From an uncultured Prevotella sp. (lineage in GTDB: Bacteria; Bacteroidota; Bacteroidia; Bacteroidales; Bacteroidaceae): DNA of 11,578 nucleotides. Positions 4,803 through 11,578 of this stretch are shown in pieces (position 1 is the first letter of the stretch; the number at the start of each line of letters is the position of its first letter). Below the pieces are notes generated by a model. The model saw only the letters and a list, made by a program, of their open reading frames with translations, did no database searches and had not been told where the DNA came from. The DNA lies in assembly GCA_900544825.1 (NCBI GenBank), contig UQWP01000088.1, positions 1 to 11,578 on the forward strand, read 5' to 3'. Both the position numbers and the translations under genes were made by a program.

Positions 4803-7147
4803 TGCTTCTTAACAGTAAGATTCTGGGTCTTTACCTCTTTACTGTTTCCTCCCACCATAATCTGGAAGTCGCCTGGCTCTACCACATGCTTTAATTCTGC
4901 GTTATAGAATTTGAGCATTTCAGGAGTGATGTCGAAGCTGATATCCCTGCTTTCTCCTGCAGCCAGATGGATGCGCTGGAAACCTTTCAGTTCCTTGACA
5001 GGGCGAGAGATACTGGCTACCATATCACGGATATAGAGCTGAACAATCTCGTCGGCATCTCGGCTACCTGTATTCTTTACGTTGATGGTGGCGGTAATCT
5101 TCCAGTCATCCATATTGACTTCATGGCTGCTTAGCTTCAAATCGCCATACTCGAAAGTGGTGTAGCTCAATCCATAGCCGAATGGATAGAGAGGACCATT
5201 GCTTACATCCAGACAATTGCTGGCAAACTTGGCAAATTTCTGATTGTCATCTGGTACAGGTCTTCCCGTATTCTGATGATTGTAATAGAGAGGCTCCTGA
5301 CCTGTTGTCTTTGGCATGGAAGTGGTGAGCTTACCTGATGGAACCTTGTCGCCGAAGATGACATCGCAAAGTGCATCTCCCACTTCAGAACCGCCAAACC
5401 ATACGTTCATGATGGCAGGAATGTGTTCATTCTCCCATGACAAAACCGTAGGGCGACCGGCAAAGTTGAGCAATACGACAGGTTTTCCCATCTTGGCGAG
5501 TTCAGCCAGAAGCTCCTGCTGTACATCAGGCATTTCCAGATTGGTGCGACTTGCGCATTCCCCGCTCATATCGGCAGTTTCGCCCATGGCGCAGATAATC
5601 ACATCTGCTTCCTTTGCAATCTGCAGCGCCTCGTTCTTCATCTTTACCTCATCTCCCCAGGCGATAGGCTTACCCTGTTCGCCGTTCTCCTGAAGTTCCC
5701 TGTTGCGCCAGATGTTGCTGCCTTGAGCATATAATAAGGTGGCTTTGCCTTTGAGCGCCTTCTCCATCGCCTCTTTGATGGTAGTGTATTTCTCAGGAGC
5801 CTGAGCTACACTCCATGTGCCGGCAATATTATCGCGGGTATCTGCAAGAGGGCCAATCAGCGCTATCTTTCCCTGCTTCTTCAGAGGAAGAATATTTCCT
5901 TCATTCTTCAGAAGCACGAAGGTTTCGGCTGCTACGTCGCGAGCTATCTGTCGGTTTTCGGCAGAGTAGATGTCGGTCTTGTTTCGCTTGGTATTGCAGT
6001 AGCGGTAAGGATTGCTGAACAATCCCAGTTTGTATTTTGCTTCGAGAATGCGGCGGCAGGCAGTGTTGATGTCTTCCTCCGTCACCTTGCCCTCTGCCAC
6101 GCTTTGTGCCAGATGCTTGACGAAGGCGCTGGAGCACATGTCCATATCCGTGCCTGCCAGGAGTGCCTGCTCGGATGCTTCTTTCAGATCCTTGGCTGTG
6201 CCATGGTTCAGAATCTCGGCGATAGAAGCATAATCAGTTACGAGAAAGCCCTTGAATCCCCATTGTTTTCTCAAAACATCGGTCATCATCCAATGGTTGG
6301 CGGTGGCAGGGGTGTAATCTATCAGGTTGAACGAAGACATTACGCTGCCTACGCCAGCCTTTACCACGGCTTCGTAAGGAGGCAGGTATTGGTTCATCAT
6401 ACGGATGCGACTCATATCCACGGTATTGTATTCCTTGCCGCTCTCCACGGCTCCGTAGAGGGCAAAGTGCTTGAGGCAAGCCATGATTCTATCGGCTCTT
6501 AATATCTCCTCTGTGCGCATGTCGGCTCCCTGATAACCCTGCGTCAGAGCTGCGCCCATCACGCCACTCAGGTAAGGATCCTCACCATTGCCCTCGCTGA
6601 TTCGTCCCCATCGGGCGTCGAGTGCAATATCTACCATTGGCGAGTAAGTCCAGTTGATTCCTGCAGCACTGGCTTCCTTAGCCGATACTTCGCCTACCTT
6701 CTTCATCGCTTCTGTATCCCAGGAGCAGGAGAGGGCGAGGGGGATAGGGAATATGGTCTCGTAACCGTGGATTACGTCCATGCCTATCAGCAGGGGAATG
6801 CCCAGACGACTGTTCTTGATGGCGATGTCCTGGAGAGCCTTGATCTTGTCGAGTCCCTTGATGTTGAATACGCCGCCCATATTGCCCTTTGCAATGTCGC
6901 CACCCACCTGGGTGTTCAGGGCTCCACCGGTAGTGATGTCGCCAGCCACCATCAGGTTGAGCTGACCGATTTTCTCCTGTAGGGTCATCTTTGCCATCAG
7001 CTGGTCGATATACTCCTTCATCGGCAGGATTTTACTTTTTTGAGTTGTTGTAGCAACTTTCTTCTTGCTGACGGTGGTATGGGCGATGGCAGGAACCATC
7101 AGCGAGCCAGCCAGCAGAAATGATAGTGATATGAATGCTGTTCTCAT
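4796..7147 (-). CDS. bglX: Periplasmic GH3 beta-glucosidase, BglX type
   Basis: A secreted glycoside hydrolase that should release terminal beta-linked glucose (or similar sugars) from oligosaccharides by a retaining mechanism. From the chosen start it has 783 residues. A signal peptide covers 1-22 with likely cleavage after AIA, and there is no lipobox cysteine, so a periplasmic enzyme is expected. The GH3 N-terminal barrel (about 55-370) has KHF (226-228), DARWGRISEGNGEDP and the nucleophile D305 in GFLVTDYAS. The GH3 C-terminal domain (about 425-655) has the likely acid/base E530 in DMSGECASRTNLEMP, as in E. coli BglX. A fibronectin III-like domain ends the protein (about 675-770). The frame is open 10 codons further upstream, to 7177; I preferred 7147 because it gives a clean signal peptide. 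It is divergent from the DUF6377 regulator. Exact substrate is not readable from sequence. Confidence 0.92.
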   Translation of the reverse strand: MRTAFISLSFLLAGSLMVPAIAHTTVSKKKVATTTQKSKILPMKEYIDQLMAKMTLQEKIGQLNLMVAGDITTGGALNTQVGGDIAKGNMGGVFNIKGLDKIKALQDIAIKNSRLGIPLLIGMDVIHGYETIFPIPLALSCSWDTEAMKKVGEVSAKEASAAGINWTYSPMVDIALDARWGRISEGNGEDPYLSGVMGAALTQGYQGADMRTEEILRADRIMACLKHFALYGAVESGKEYNTVDMSRIRMMNQYLPPYEAVVKAGVGSVMSSFNLIDYTPATANHWMMTDVLRKQWGFKGFLVTDYASIAEILNHGTAKDLKEASEQALLAGTDMDMCSSAFVKHLAQSVAEGKVTEEDINTACRRILEAKYKLGLFSNPYRYCNTKRNKTDIYSAENRQIARDVAAETFVLLKNEGNILPLKKQGKIALIGPLADTRDNIAGTWSVAQAPEKYTTIKEAMEKALKGKATLLYAQGSNIWRNRELQENGEQGKPIAWGDEVKMKNEALQIAKEADVIICAMGETADMSGECASRTNLEMPDVQQELLAELAKMGKPVVLLNFAGRPTVLSWENEHIPAIMNVWFGGSEVGDALCDVIFGDKVPSGKLTTSMPKTTGQEPLYYNHQNTGRPVPDDNQKFAKFASNCLDVSNGPLYPFGYGLSYTTFEYGDLKLSSHEVNMDDWKITATINVKNTGSRDADEIVQLYIRDMVASISRPVKELKGFQRIHLAAGESRDISFDITPEMLKFYNAELKHVVEPGDFQIMVGGNSKEVKTQNLTVKKHP

Positions 7148-7203
7148 ATTTATAATGTTAGTATGGTTATTATGCAACTTATATTATTGCTAGTATTGTT
7201 TTG

Positions 7204-7211
7204 CAAAAGTA
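7204..7211 (-). promoter_or_regulatory. Possible -7 box of the GH3 (BglX-type) gene
   Basis: TACTTTTG on the minus strand matches TAnnTTTG and lies 57 nt before the chosen ATG. No TTTG occurs at the expected -33 distance, so the promoter may need an activator. The inverted repeat at 7227-7256 begins 15 nt upstream of it. Confidence 0.5.
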
Positions 7212-7226
7212 ATAAAAAAACTGGAG

Positions 7227-7256
7227 TCCACATAGAATAAAGGGCGAAAATGTGGA
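7227..7256. promoter_or_regulatory. Spaced inverted repeat upstream of the GH3 promoter
   Basis: Arms TCCACAT (7227-7233) and ATGTGGA (7250-7256) are perfectly complementary with a 16-nt gap. It covers the -33 region of the GH3 promoter and beyond, a position suited to an activator or operator site. The binding protein is unknown; the neighbouring regulator is one candidate. Confidence 0.45.
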
Positions 7257-7265
7257 TTGTTTTTT

Positions 7266-7284
7266 CTGTTTATAAATAAAACAG
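7266..7284. promoter_or_regulatory. Second inverted repeat in the divergent region
   Basis: Arms CTGTTT (7266-7271) and AAACAG (7279-7284) flank a 7-nt AT-rich centre. It is a typical size for a dimeric regulator site, but six-base arms in AT-rich DNA can arise by chance. Confidence 0.35.
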
Positions 7285-7370
7285 TTTGATAATGAGTTGG
7301 TTGTGATTTAGTGTAGGAGATGAAAAAGTGGATGTGAAACAGCAGGAAAAGCAAAATATCATCCTTAAAT

Positions 7371-7402
7371 TTTGGAGTTATCTGAAAAAATGATTATATT
7401 TG
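7371..7402 (+). promoter_or_regulatory. Promoter of the DUF6377 regulator gene
   Basis: TTTG (7371-7374) is followed by 20 nt and TATATTTG (7395-7402), a full match to the Bacteroidota promoter consensus. Transcription would start near 7408, leaving a leader of about 80 nt before the ATG at 7491. Confidence 0.8.
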
Positions 7403-7490
7403 CATCGGCATTCTGCAAAGGAAGTCCAAAAGTTGAAAATGATTTAAAAAAAATCACACCTATAAACAATTTCTTAAAGCGTAACAAATA

Positions 7491-9134
7491 ATGAAGAATA
7501 GATGGTTCTTACTGATATGCTTGTTGCTGTTGACGCATATAGCCAATGCTGCAAAGTATAATTTAGATTCTCTTTATCAATGTCTGGATGAAGCCATCCT
7601 GCAGTCGCCTCGTTATGTGGCAGTGCGTGAGGGACGTATTGCCAAACTTGCAAGTCAACTGAATGCTTGCAAGAATGATGGAGCAAGGTATCAGATGAGT
7701 TTTGCTCTTTTTCAGGAGTATCAGGCTTATAAAAACGATTCTGCCGTGAGTTATCTGAATCGTTGCATTGCCTTGGCTGAGCGTATGGGCGATCAGGCAA
7801 AAAAGGGCAATGCTATATCGCTTCTTGCTTTTCAGAGTTCTACTACAGGTGATTATGTGGAATCGTATAGTCTGCTGAACAAGCTTGATACTACTAAGCT
7901 TGATGCAGAAGGGTATCGTAACTATCTTTGGGCTGGTCAGCATCTTTATGGAGAGATGGCTAACTATAGTAATGTGCCGTCATTGAAAAAGCATTATGCA
8001 CAAAAGGCGCAGGTGATGAAGAACCAGATAGCCAGGAGTTTTTCGCATACAGATGATAGATATCTGCAGATGATGGAGGAAGACTGTCGTAATGCTAACG
8101 ACCTGAAGGGTGCCTTATATTATAGCAATTTGCGTATGAAGCAAGTAAAGCCTGGGACGCATGGGTATGCTATCGTGGCTTACTATAGGGCGGTGATCTG
8201 CAAGCAGCTCAATAAGAATGAAGATGCCATCTATTACTTCCTTGCCGCGGCTCTTTGTGATGTCCGTACGGCGGTGATGGATCAGGGCTCAATGTGGGAA
8301 CTTGCCAATCTTCTGAATCAAAACCAAAAGGAGTTTGCCCATACCTATGCTTACATCAAGTTTGCATGGGATGCAGCCCGCATTTTCAATACAGCTCTTC
8401 GAAGTCGCCAAATCATGCCGTTGCTCTCTGCCGTTGAGGGTACTTATCAGAAGGAAATTACGCAGAGTAACCGGCAGCTTAAACTGATGATAGCAGTATC
8501 TGTAGTACTTTTAGTATTAGTATGTACCCTGCTTCTGTATGTGAACAAGCAGCGCCGTCGTCTTGCCTTGGCTCATAGGGAATTGGAAAAGGCGAATAAG
8601 AATCTGGAACAAACCAACAGGGAATTGCAGCAAACCAATAGAAACTTAGAGCAGGCTTATGGCAGCTTGAATGAGAGCAATAAAATGAAAGAGGTTTATA
8701 TTGGCCGATTCTTGCGTCTCTGTGCTATCTATGTGGATAAGATAGAAACCATGCGCAAGCGCGTGGTGAAGCTGGTCAAGCAGCGTGAGTTGACCAAATT
8801 GATAGATATGATGCAAACCGATCATGAGTATATCGGCGAGTTATACGATTACTTTGATGCTGCGTTCCTGAAACTCTTCCCAGATTTTGTAGAGGAATTC
8901 AATGCTCTTTTGAAGCCTGAGGAACGTATCGTCTTGGAGGATGACAGTAAGCTTTCTACCACCATTCGCATCTTTGCTCTCATTCGCCTGGGTATCGAAG
9001 ATAGTTCTAAAATCGCAGAATTTCTGCATTATTCGGTAAATACCATTTATAATTATCGTGCCAAGGTAAAGAATGGAGCCATCTGTGAAAGAGATGAATT
9101 TGAAACAAAGGTAAAGCAAATCGGAATGAGATGA
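7491..9134 (+). CDS. DUF6377-type membrane-anchored regulator with periplasmic helical sensor
   Basis: A 547-residue protein of a Bacteroidota family. A signal sequence (about 1-20) precedes a helical, TPR-like periplasmic region (about 25-325). A single membrane helix at 332-351 is followed by basic residues NKQRRR, which places the C-terminal part in the cytoplasm. A coiled coil of five perfect heptads (364-398: ELEKANK, NLEQTNR, ELQQTNR, NLEQAYG, SLNESNK) links to the DUF6377 region. The last part (about 488-530, with IRLGIEDSSKIAEFLHYSVNTIYNYRAKVKNG) looks like a LuxR/sigma-type helix-turn-helix. I infer a one-component transmembrane transcription factor in which ligand binding outside changes dimerisation of the inner DNA-binding part. 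It is divergent from one GH3 gene and convergent with another, which suggests control of glycan breakdown. Ligand and targets are unknown. Confidence 0.85.
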   Translation: MKNRWFLLICLLLLTHIANAAKYNLDSLYQCLDEAILQSPRYVAVREGRIAKLASQLNACKNDGARYQMSFALFQEYQAYKNDSAVSYLNRCIALAERMGDQAKKGNAISLLAFQSSTTGDYVESYSLLNKLDTTKLDAEGYRNYLWAGQHLYGEMANYSNVPSLKKHYAQKAQVMKNQIARSFSHTDDRYLQMMEEDCRNANDLKGALYYSNLRMKQVKPGTHGYAIVAYYRAVICKQLNKNEDAIYYFLAAALCDVRTAVMDQGSMWELANLLNQNQKEFAHTYAYIKFAWDAARIFNTALRSRQIMPLLSAVEGTYQKEITQSNRQLKLMIAVSVVLLVLVCTLLLYVNKQRRRLALAHRELEKANKNLEQTNRELQQTNRNLEQAYGSLNESNKMKEVYIGRFLRLCAIYVDKIETMRKRVVKLVKQRELTKLIDMMQTDHEYIGELYDYFDAAFLKLFPDFVEEFNALLKPEERIVLEDDSKLSTTIRIFALIRLGIEDSSKIAEFLHYSVNTIYNYRAKVKNGAICERDEFETKVKQIGMR

Positions 9135-9140
9135 TATTCG

Positions 9141-9165
9141 GTATAAGTTTAGCGCAAACTTATAC
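9141..9165. repeat. 10-bp hairpin just after the regulator stop codon
   Basis: Arms GTATAAGTTT (9141-9150) and AAACTTATAC (9156-9165) pair perfectly around the loop AGCGC. It starts 6 nt after the stop codon and lacks a U-run, so it is more likely a 3'-end stability or processing structure than the terminator itself. It could also be a palindromic binding site. Confidence 0.65.
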
Positions 9166-9173
9166 AGGGTGAT

Positions 9174-9225
9174 AAAAAAAGGTTCCTTGATGGAGTTTGA
9201 TAATCTCCTAAGGAACCTTTTTTTT
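9174..9225. terminator. Bidirectional intrinsic terminator between convergent genes
   Basis: An A7 run (9174-9180) precedes the stem GGTTCCTT (9181-9188) pairing with AAGGAACC (9210-9217), extended by GGAG/CTCC after a small internal loop, and a T8 run (9218-9225) follows. Read from either side it has a stem followed by a U-run, so it can end both the regulator transcript and the convergent GH3 transcript. Confidence 0.92.
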
Positions 9226-9228
9226 GTT

Positions 9229-11490
9229 TTATTTCAGTTCAAACGCCTTTTTGAGTTTCAGCTGATCGGAAGCATTTCCGACGAGCGCCTCAAACTTGCC
9301 TGCTTCTGCCTTCCAGGATGCAGCTGTTTCATCATAGAAACTGAGTGCCTGCTTGTTGATGGTGATGTTTACATCCTTGCTCTCTCCCGGCTGCAGGTAA
9401 ACCTTCTGGAATCCCTTCAGCTCCTTCTGAGGGCGGTCTACTGATGCCTTGACATCGTGGATATAGAGCTGAACCGTCTCAGATCCGGCACGCTTACCGG
9501 TATTCTTTACGTTTACGGTAAAGGTGATTGTGCCATCCTGCTTCATCTGCGCCTTGTCGCTGCGGAGATTAGAGATGGCAAACTGGGTGTAACTCAGACC
9601 GTGACCGAACGCAAAGGTAGGCTTGATGCGCTCCTTATCGGTCCAGCGGTAACCTACATAGATGCCTTCCTTATATTCCTCATCAATGATGTTGCCCTTC
9701 GTGCTGGCTCCACCTTCCTGTCGCCAGGTTCCCGGGTAGGTATTGAGTGCATGAGCACCTACTTCCTTCAGCGAGTTGACCCATGTAAACGGCAACTTGC
9801 CGCTAGGGTTAGCATCGCCTGTAAGGATGCTTGCAAGGGCTTCGCCGCTCTCCGAACCGATGAACCAGCCCTGTACGATGCCGGCAACCTTAGCCTTCCA
9901 AGGCATAGCTACCGCATTGCCCGAGATGTTGACATAAACGAAGTTTCTGTTTGCCTTAGCCAAAGCCTCGATCAGCTTATCCTGATTGTATGGCAGCTCA
10001 TAATGCTTGCGGTCGTGACCCTCGCAGTCCTGGAAATCGCTCTTGTTCAGACCACCAAACATGATGACATAGTCGGCAGTCTTGGCTTTCTCTACAGCTT
10101 CGGCTATCAGTTCAGCCTCGCTGCGCTTGTCTTCCAGGTTCTGGCCGGTTGTAACGCCATTGTAGTTGCCCGTTACATCGCCCACATATCCGCGGGCATA
10201 ATCTACCTCGATGCCGTCCTTGCCCAGGCGCGTCTTCAGACCCTCGAGAGGCGAAATCTCGCGCTGTACCTTGAGCGAAGAAGAGCCTCCGCCTACGGTC
10301 ATCATCTTGATGGCATTCTCGCCCACTACCAGCACGCGCTTAGCCTTCTGGGTGTTGATAGGGAGCACATTGTTCCTGTTCTGGAGCAATACGATGCCTT
10401 CCTCAGCAATCTGTCTGGCAGCTGCATAATGGCTCTCTGAGCAGAGGAAACCATGAGGGCGGTTCGGATTCATCGTGGTGCGATAGAAGAGGCGCAATAC
10501 GCGGCGCACCTTATCGTCCAGCTCCTTCTGGGTGAACTTGCCTTCCTGTATGGCTTTCATGTAAGGCATGGAGAGATAATAGTTGTCGTAGGCATTGGTA
10601 GCGCCCATCGTAAGACCATCTGTCCAGGTGCCGAACTCCATATCCAGCCCGTTCTTTACAGACTGCTCCAGGTCGTGGGCACCGCCCCAGTCGCTTACCA
10701 CGACACCGTCATATTTCCAGTCGCCCTTCAGAATCTTGTTCAGGGTCCACTGGTTGTGGCAGTTGTGCTCATTCTTATATAGGTTGTAGGCTCCCATGAT
10801 GCCCCATGTCTTACCCTTCTCAACAGCCGCCTTGAAGGCAGGGAGATAGATTTCATGGAGGGCACGGTCGCTTACGATGACGTTTACCTGATGACGGTAT
10901 TCCTCGTCGTTATTGAGGCAGTAATGCTTTACGCAGGCTGATACGCCCTTAGACTGCAATCCCTGGATATACGGCACAACCATGATGCTTGCCAGGTAAG
11001 GATCTTCACCCATATATTCGAAGTTTCGACCGTTAAGCGGAGTTCGGTTGATGTTCACTCCAGGTCCTAAGATCATATCTTTTCCTCGATACAAAGCCTC
11101 TTCGCCTAATGATTCTCCATAGATTCTGCTCATCTGTGGGTTCCAGGATGCTGCCAGGCAGGTGAGGGCAGGGAAGGCAACGCAGGAGTCGTTGGTCTGA
11201 CCAGCCTGTTCCCATTCGTCCCACAGTACATCAGGGCGAACACCGTGAGGACCATCATCTGTCCAGAAATCTGGAAATCCCAAACGGGGAACTCCTGCAG
11301 AAGAAAACTTACTCTGTGCATGAATGATGCGAATCTTTTCTTGCAGCGTCATGCGGGCAATGGCATCGTTGATGCGTTGCTCTACAGGTTTGGTGTTGTC
11401 GAGATAGACGGGCAACTGACCAGTTTGTTGTGCGCTGGAGGTGGCTATAGCCGCCATCGACAGGGCGCAGGATAGAATGAAGTGTTTCAT
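9229..11490 (-). CDS. Secreted GH3 beta-glycosidase (beta-glucosidase/xylosidase-like)
   Basis: A 753-residue glycoside hydrolase of family 3, clearly different in sequence from the BglX-type enzyme nearby. A signal peptide (1-20, cleavage probably after SSA) directs it to the periplasm or beyond; no lipobox is seen. The GH3 N-terminal barrel (about 35-340) has WTDDGPHGVRPD, NGRNFEYMGEDPYL, CVKHYCLNN and the nucleophile D267 in DGVVVSDWGG. The C-terminal domain (about 365-600) carries the likely acid/base E490 in DFQDCEGHDRKHYELP. FAFGHGLSYTQF leads into a fibronectin III-like domain (about 655-725). No PA14 insertion is apparent. This layout resembles Prevotella and Thermotoga Bgl3B-like enzymes acting on beta-glucosides or related oligosaccharides; the sugar preference cannot be read from sequence. 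It is convergent with the regulator gene and ends at a shared terminator. Confidence 0.92.
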   Translation of the reverse strand: MKHFILSCALSMAAIATSSAQQTGQLPVYLDNTKPVEQRINDAIARMTLQEKIRIIHAQSKFSSAGVPRLGFPDFWTDDGPHGVRPDVLWDEWEQAGQTNDSCVAFPALTCLAASWNPQMSRIYGESLGEEALYRGKDMILGPGVNINRTPLNGRNFEYMGEDPYLASIMVVPYIQGLQSKGVSACVKHYCLNNDEEYRHQVNVIVSDRALHEIYLPAFKAAVEKGKTWGIMGAYNLYKNEHNCHNQWTLNKILKGDWKYDGVVVSDWGGAHDLEQSVKNGLDMEFGTWTDGLTMGATNAYDNYYLSMPYMKAIQEGKFTQKELDDKVRRVLRLFYRTTMNPNRPHGFLCSESHYAAARQIAEEGIVLLQNRNNVLPINTQKAKRVLVVGENAIKMMTVGGGSSSLKVQREISPLEGLKTRLGKDGIEVDYARGYVGDVTGNYNGVTTGQNLEDKRSEAELIAEAVEKAKTADYVIMFGGLNKSDFQDCEGHDRKHYELPYNQDKLIEALAKANRNFVYVNISGNAVAMPWKAKVAGIVQGWFIGSESGEALASILTGDANPSGKLPFTWVNSLKEVGAHALNTYPGTWRQEGGASTKGNIIDEEYKEGIYVGYRWTDKERIKPTFAFGHGLSYTQFAISNLRSDKAQMKQDGTITFTVNVKNTGKRAGSETVQLYIHDVKASVDRPQKELKGFQKVYLQPGESKDVNITINKQALSFYDETAASWKAEAGKFEALVGNASDQLKLKKAFELK

Positions 11491-11578
11491 GTTTCTTGTG
11501 AATATTATTTCTTATGAATATTAAATCAATACTGCGTTAAATTAATATTTAATCGTCTGTAAATCAATAACTTATATT
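11491..11578 (-). other. Upstream region of the second GH3 gene (partial)
   Basis: These 88 bp are very AT-rich. No TAnnTTTG box is visible. TATTGATTTA occurs twice (minus strand, spaced about 30 bp), and a TTAAATATTAATTTAA near-palindrome lies in between. The promoter may be activator-dependent or lie beyond the window. Confidence 0.35.

Larger units (their letters stand above)
7148..7490. other. Divergent intergenic region between GH3 gene and regulator
   Basis: This 343-bp region carries no gene that I can support. It holds a possible -7 box for the GH3 gene, a strong promoter for the regulator gene, and two spaced inverted repeats, each listed separately. The divergent layout makes it the natural place for control of the GH3 gene by the neighbouring regulator. 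Confidence 0.7.

Noticed and set aside
9457..10440. 327-codon plus-strand frame inside the second GH3 gene
   Set aside because: It is fully antisense to a GH3 gene with conserved catalytic motifs. Its translation has no recognisable domain, and GC-rich coding DNA often leaves such open antisense frames.

Overview
The window looks like chromosomal DNA from a member of the Bacteroidota, most likely a Prevotella/Segatella (P. copri-like) gut bacterium. The reasons are promoters of the Bacteroidota type (TTTG, about 20 nt, TAnnTTTG), weak or absent Shine-Dalgarno sites, a DUF6377-type membrane regulator, two secreted GH3 glycosidases and an IS1182-type transposase. The species is inferred from gene style, not from a marker gene.

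Left part (1-2508): an apparently intact IS1182-family transposase on the minus strand. Its own promoter shows that the real start is at 1774 rather than at the longest-frame ATG. The IS ends could not be fixed. To its right lies about 570 bp with no convincing gene. This stretch holds a strong terminator-like hairpin reading toward the transposase and two arrays of 22-bp repeats. The first has about 11 GTTGT-headed units and the second has four CCTTAAGG-centred units. The two arrays differ in sequence but share exactly the same period.

Middle part (2509-4725): a minus-strand pair, a LysR-type regulator followed by a YeiH-family (PF03601) membrane transporter. This matches the widespread LysR-yeiH pairing linked to sulfur anions such as sulfite. 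The lysR promoter is framed by a 26-bp inverted repeat with the -7 box in its centre.

Right part (4796-11490): a small glycan-degradation cluster. A BglX-type GH3 beta-glucosidase (minus) is divergent from a DUF6377 membrane-spanning regulator (plus). That regulator is convergent with a second, different GH3 enzyme (minus), with two stem-loops, one a bidirectional terminator, between them. Both enzymes have signal peptides and recognisable catalytic Asp and Glu residues. There is no SusC/SusD pair in view. The likely reading is that the regulator senses a sugar or cell-envelope signal through its periplasmic helical domain and controls at least the divergent GH3 gene. That regulatory link is inferred from position only.

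The strongest candidates for something undescribed are the paired 22-bp repeat arrays and the symmetric operator at the lysR promoter. No complete new multi-gene system is evident.
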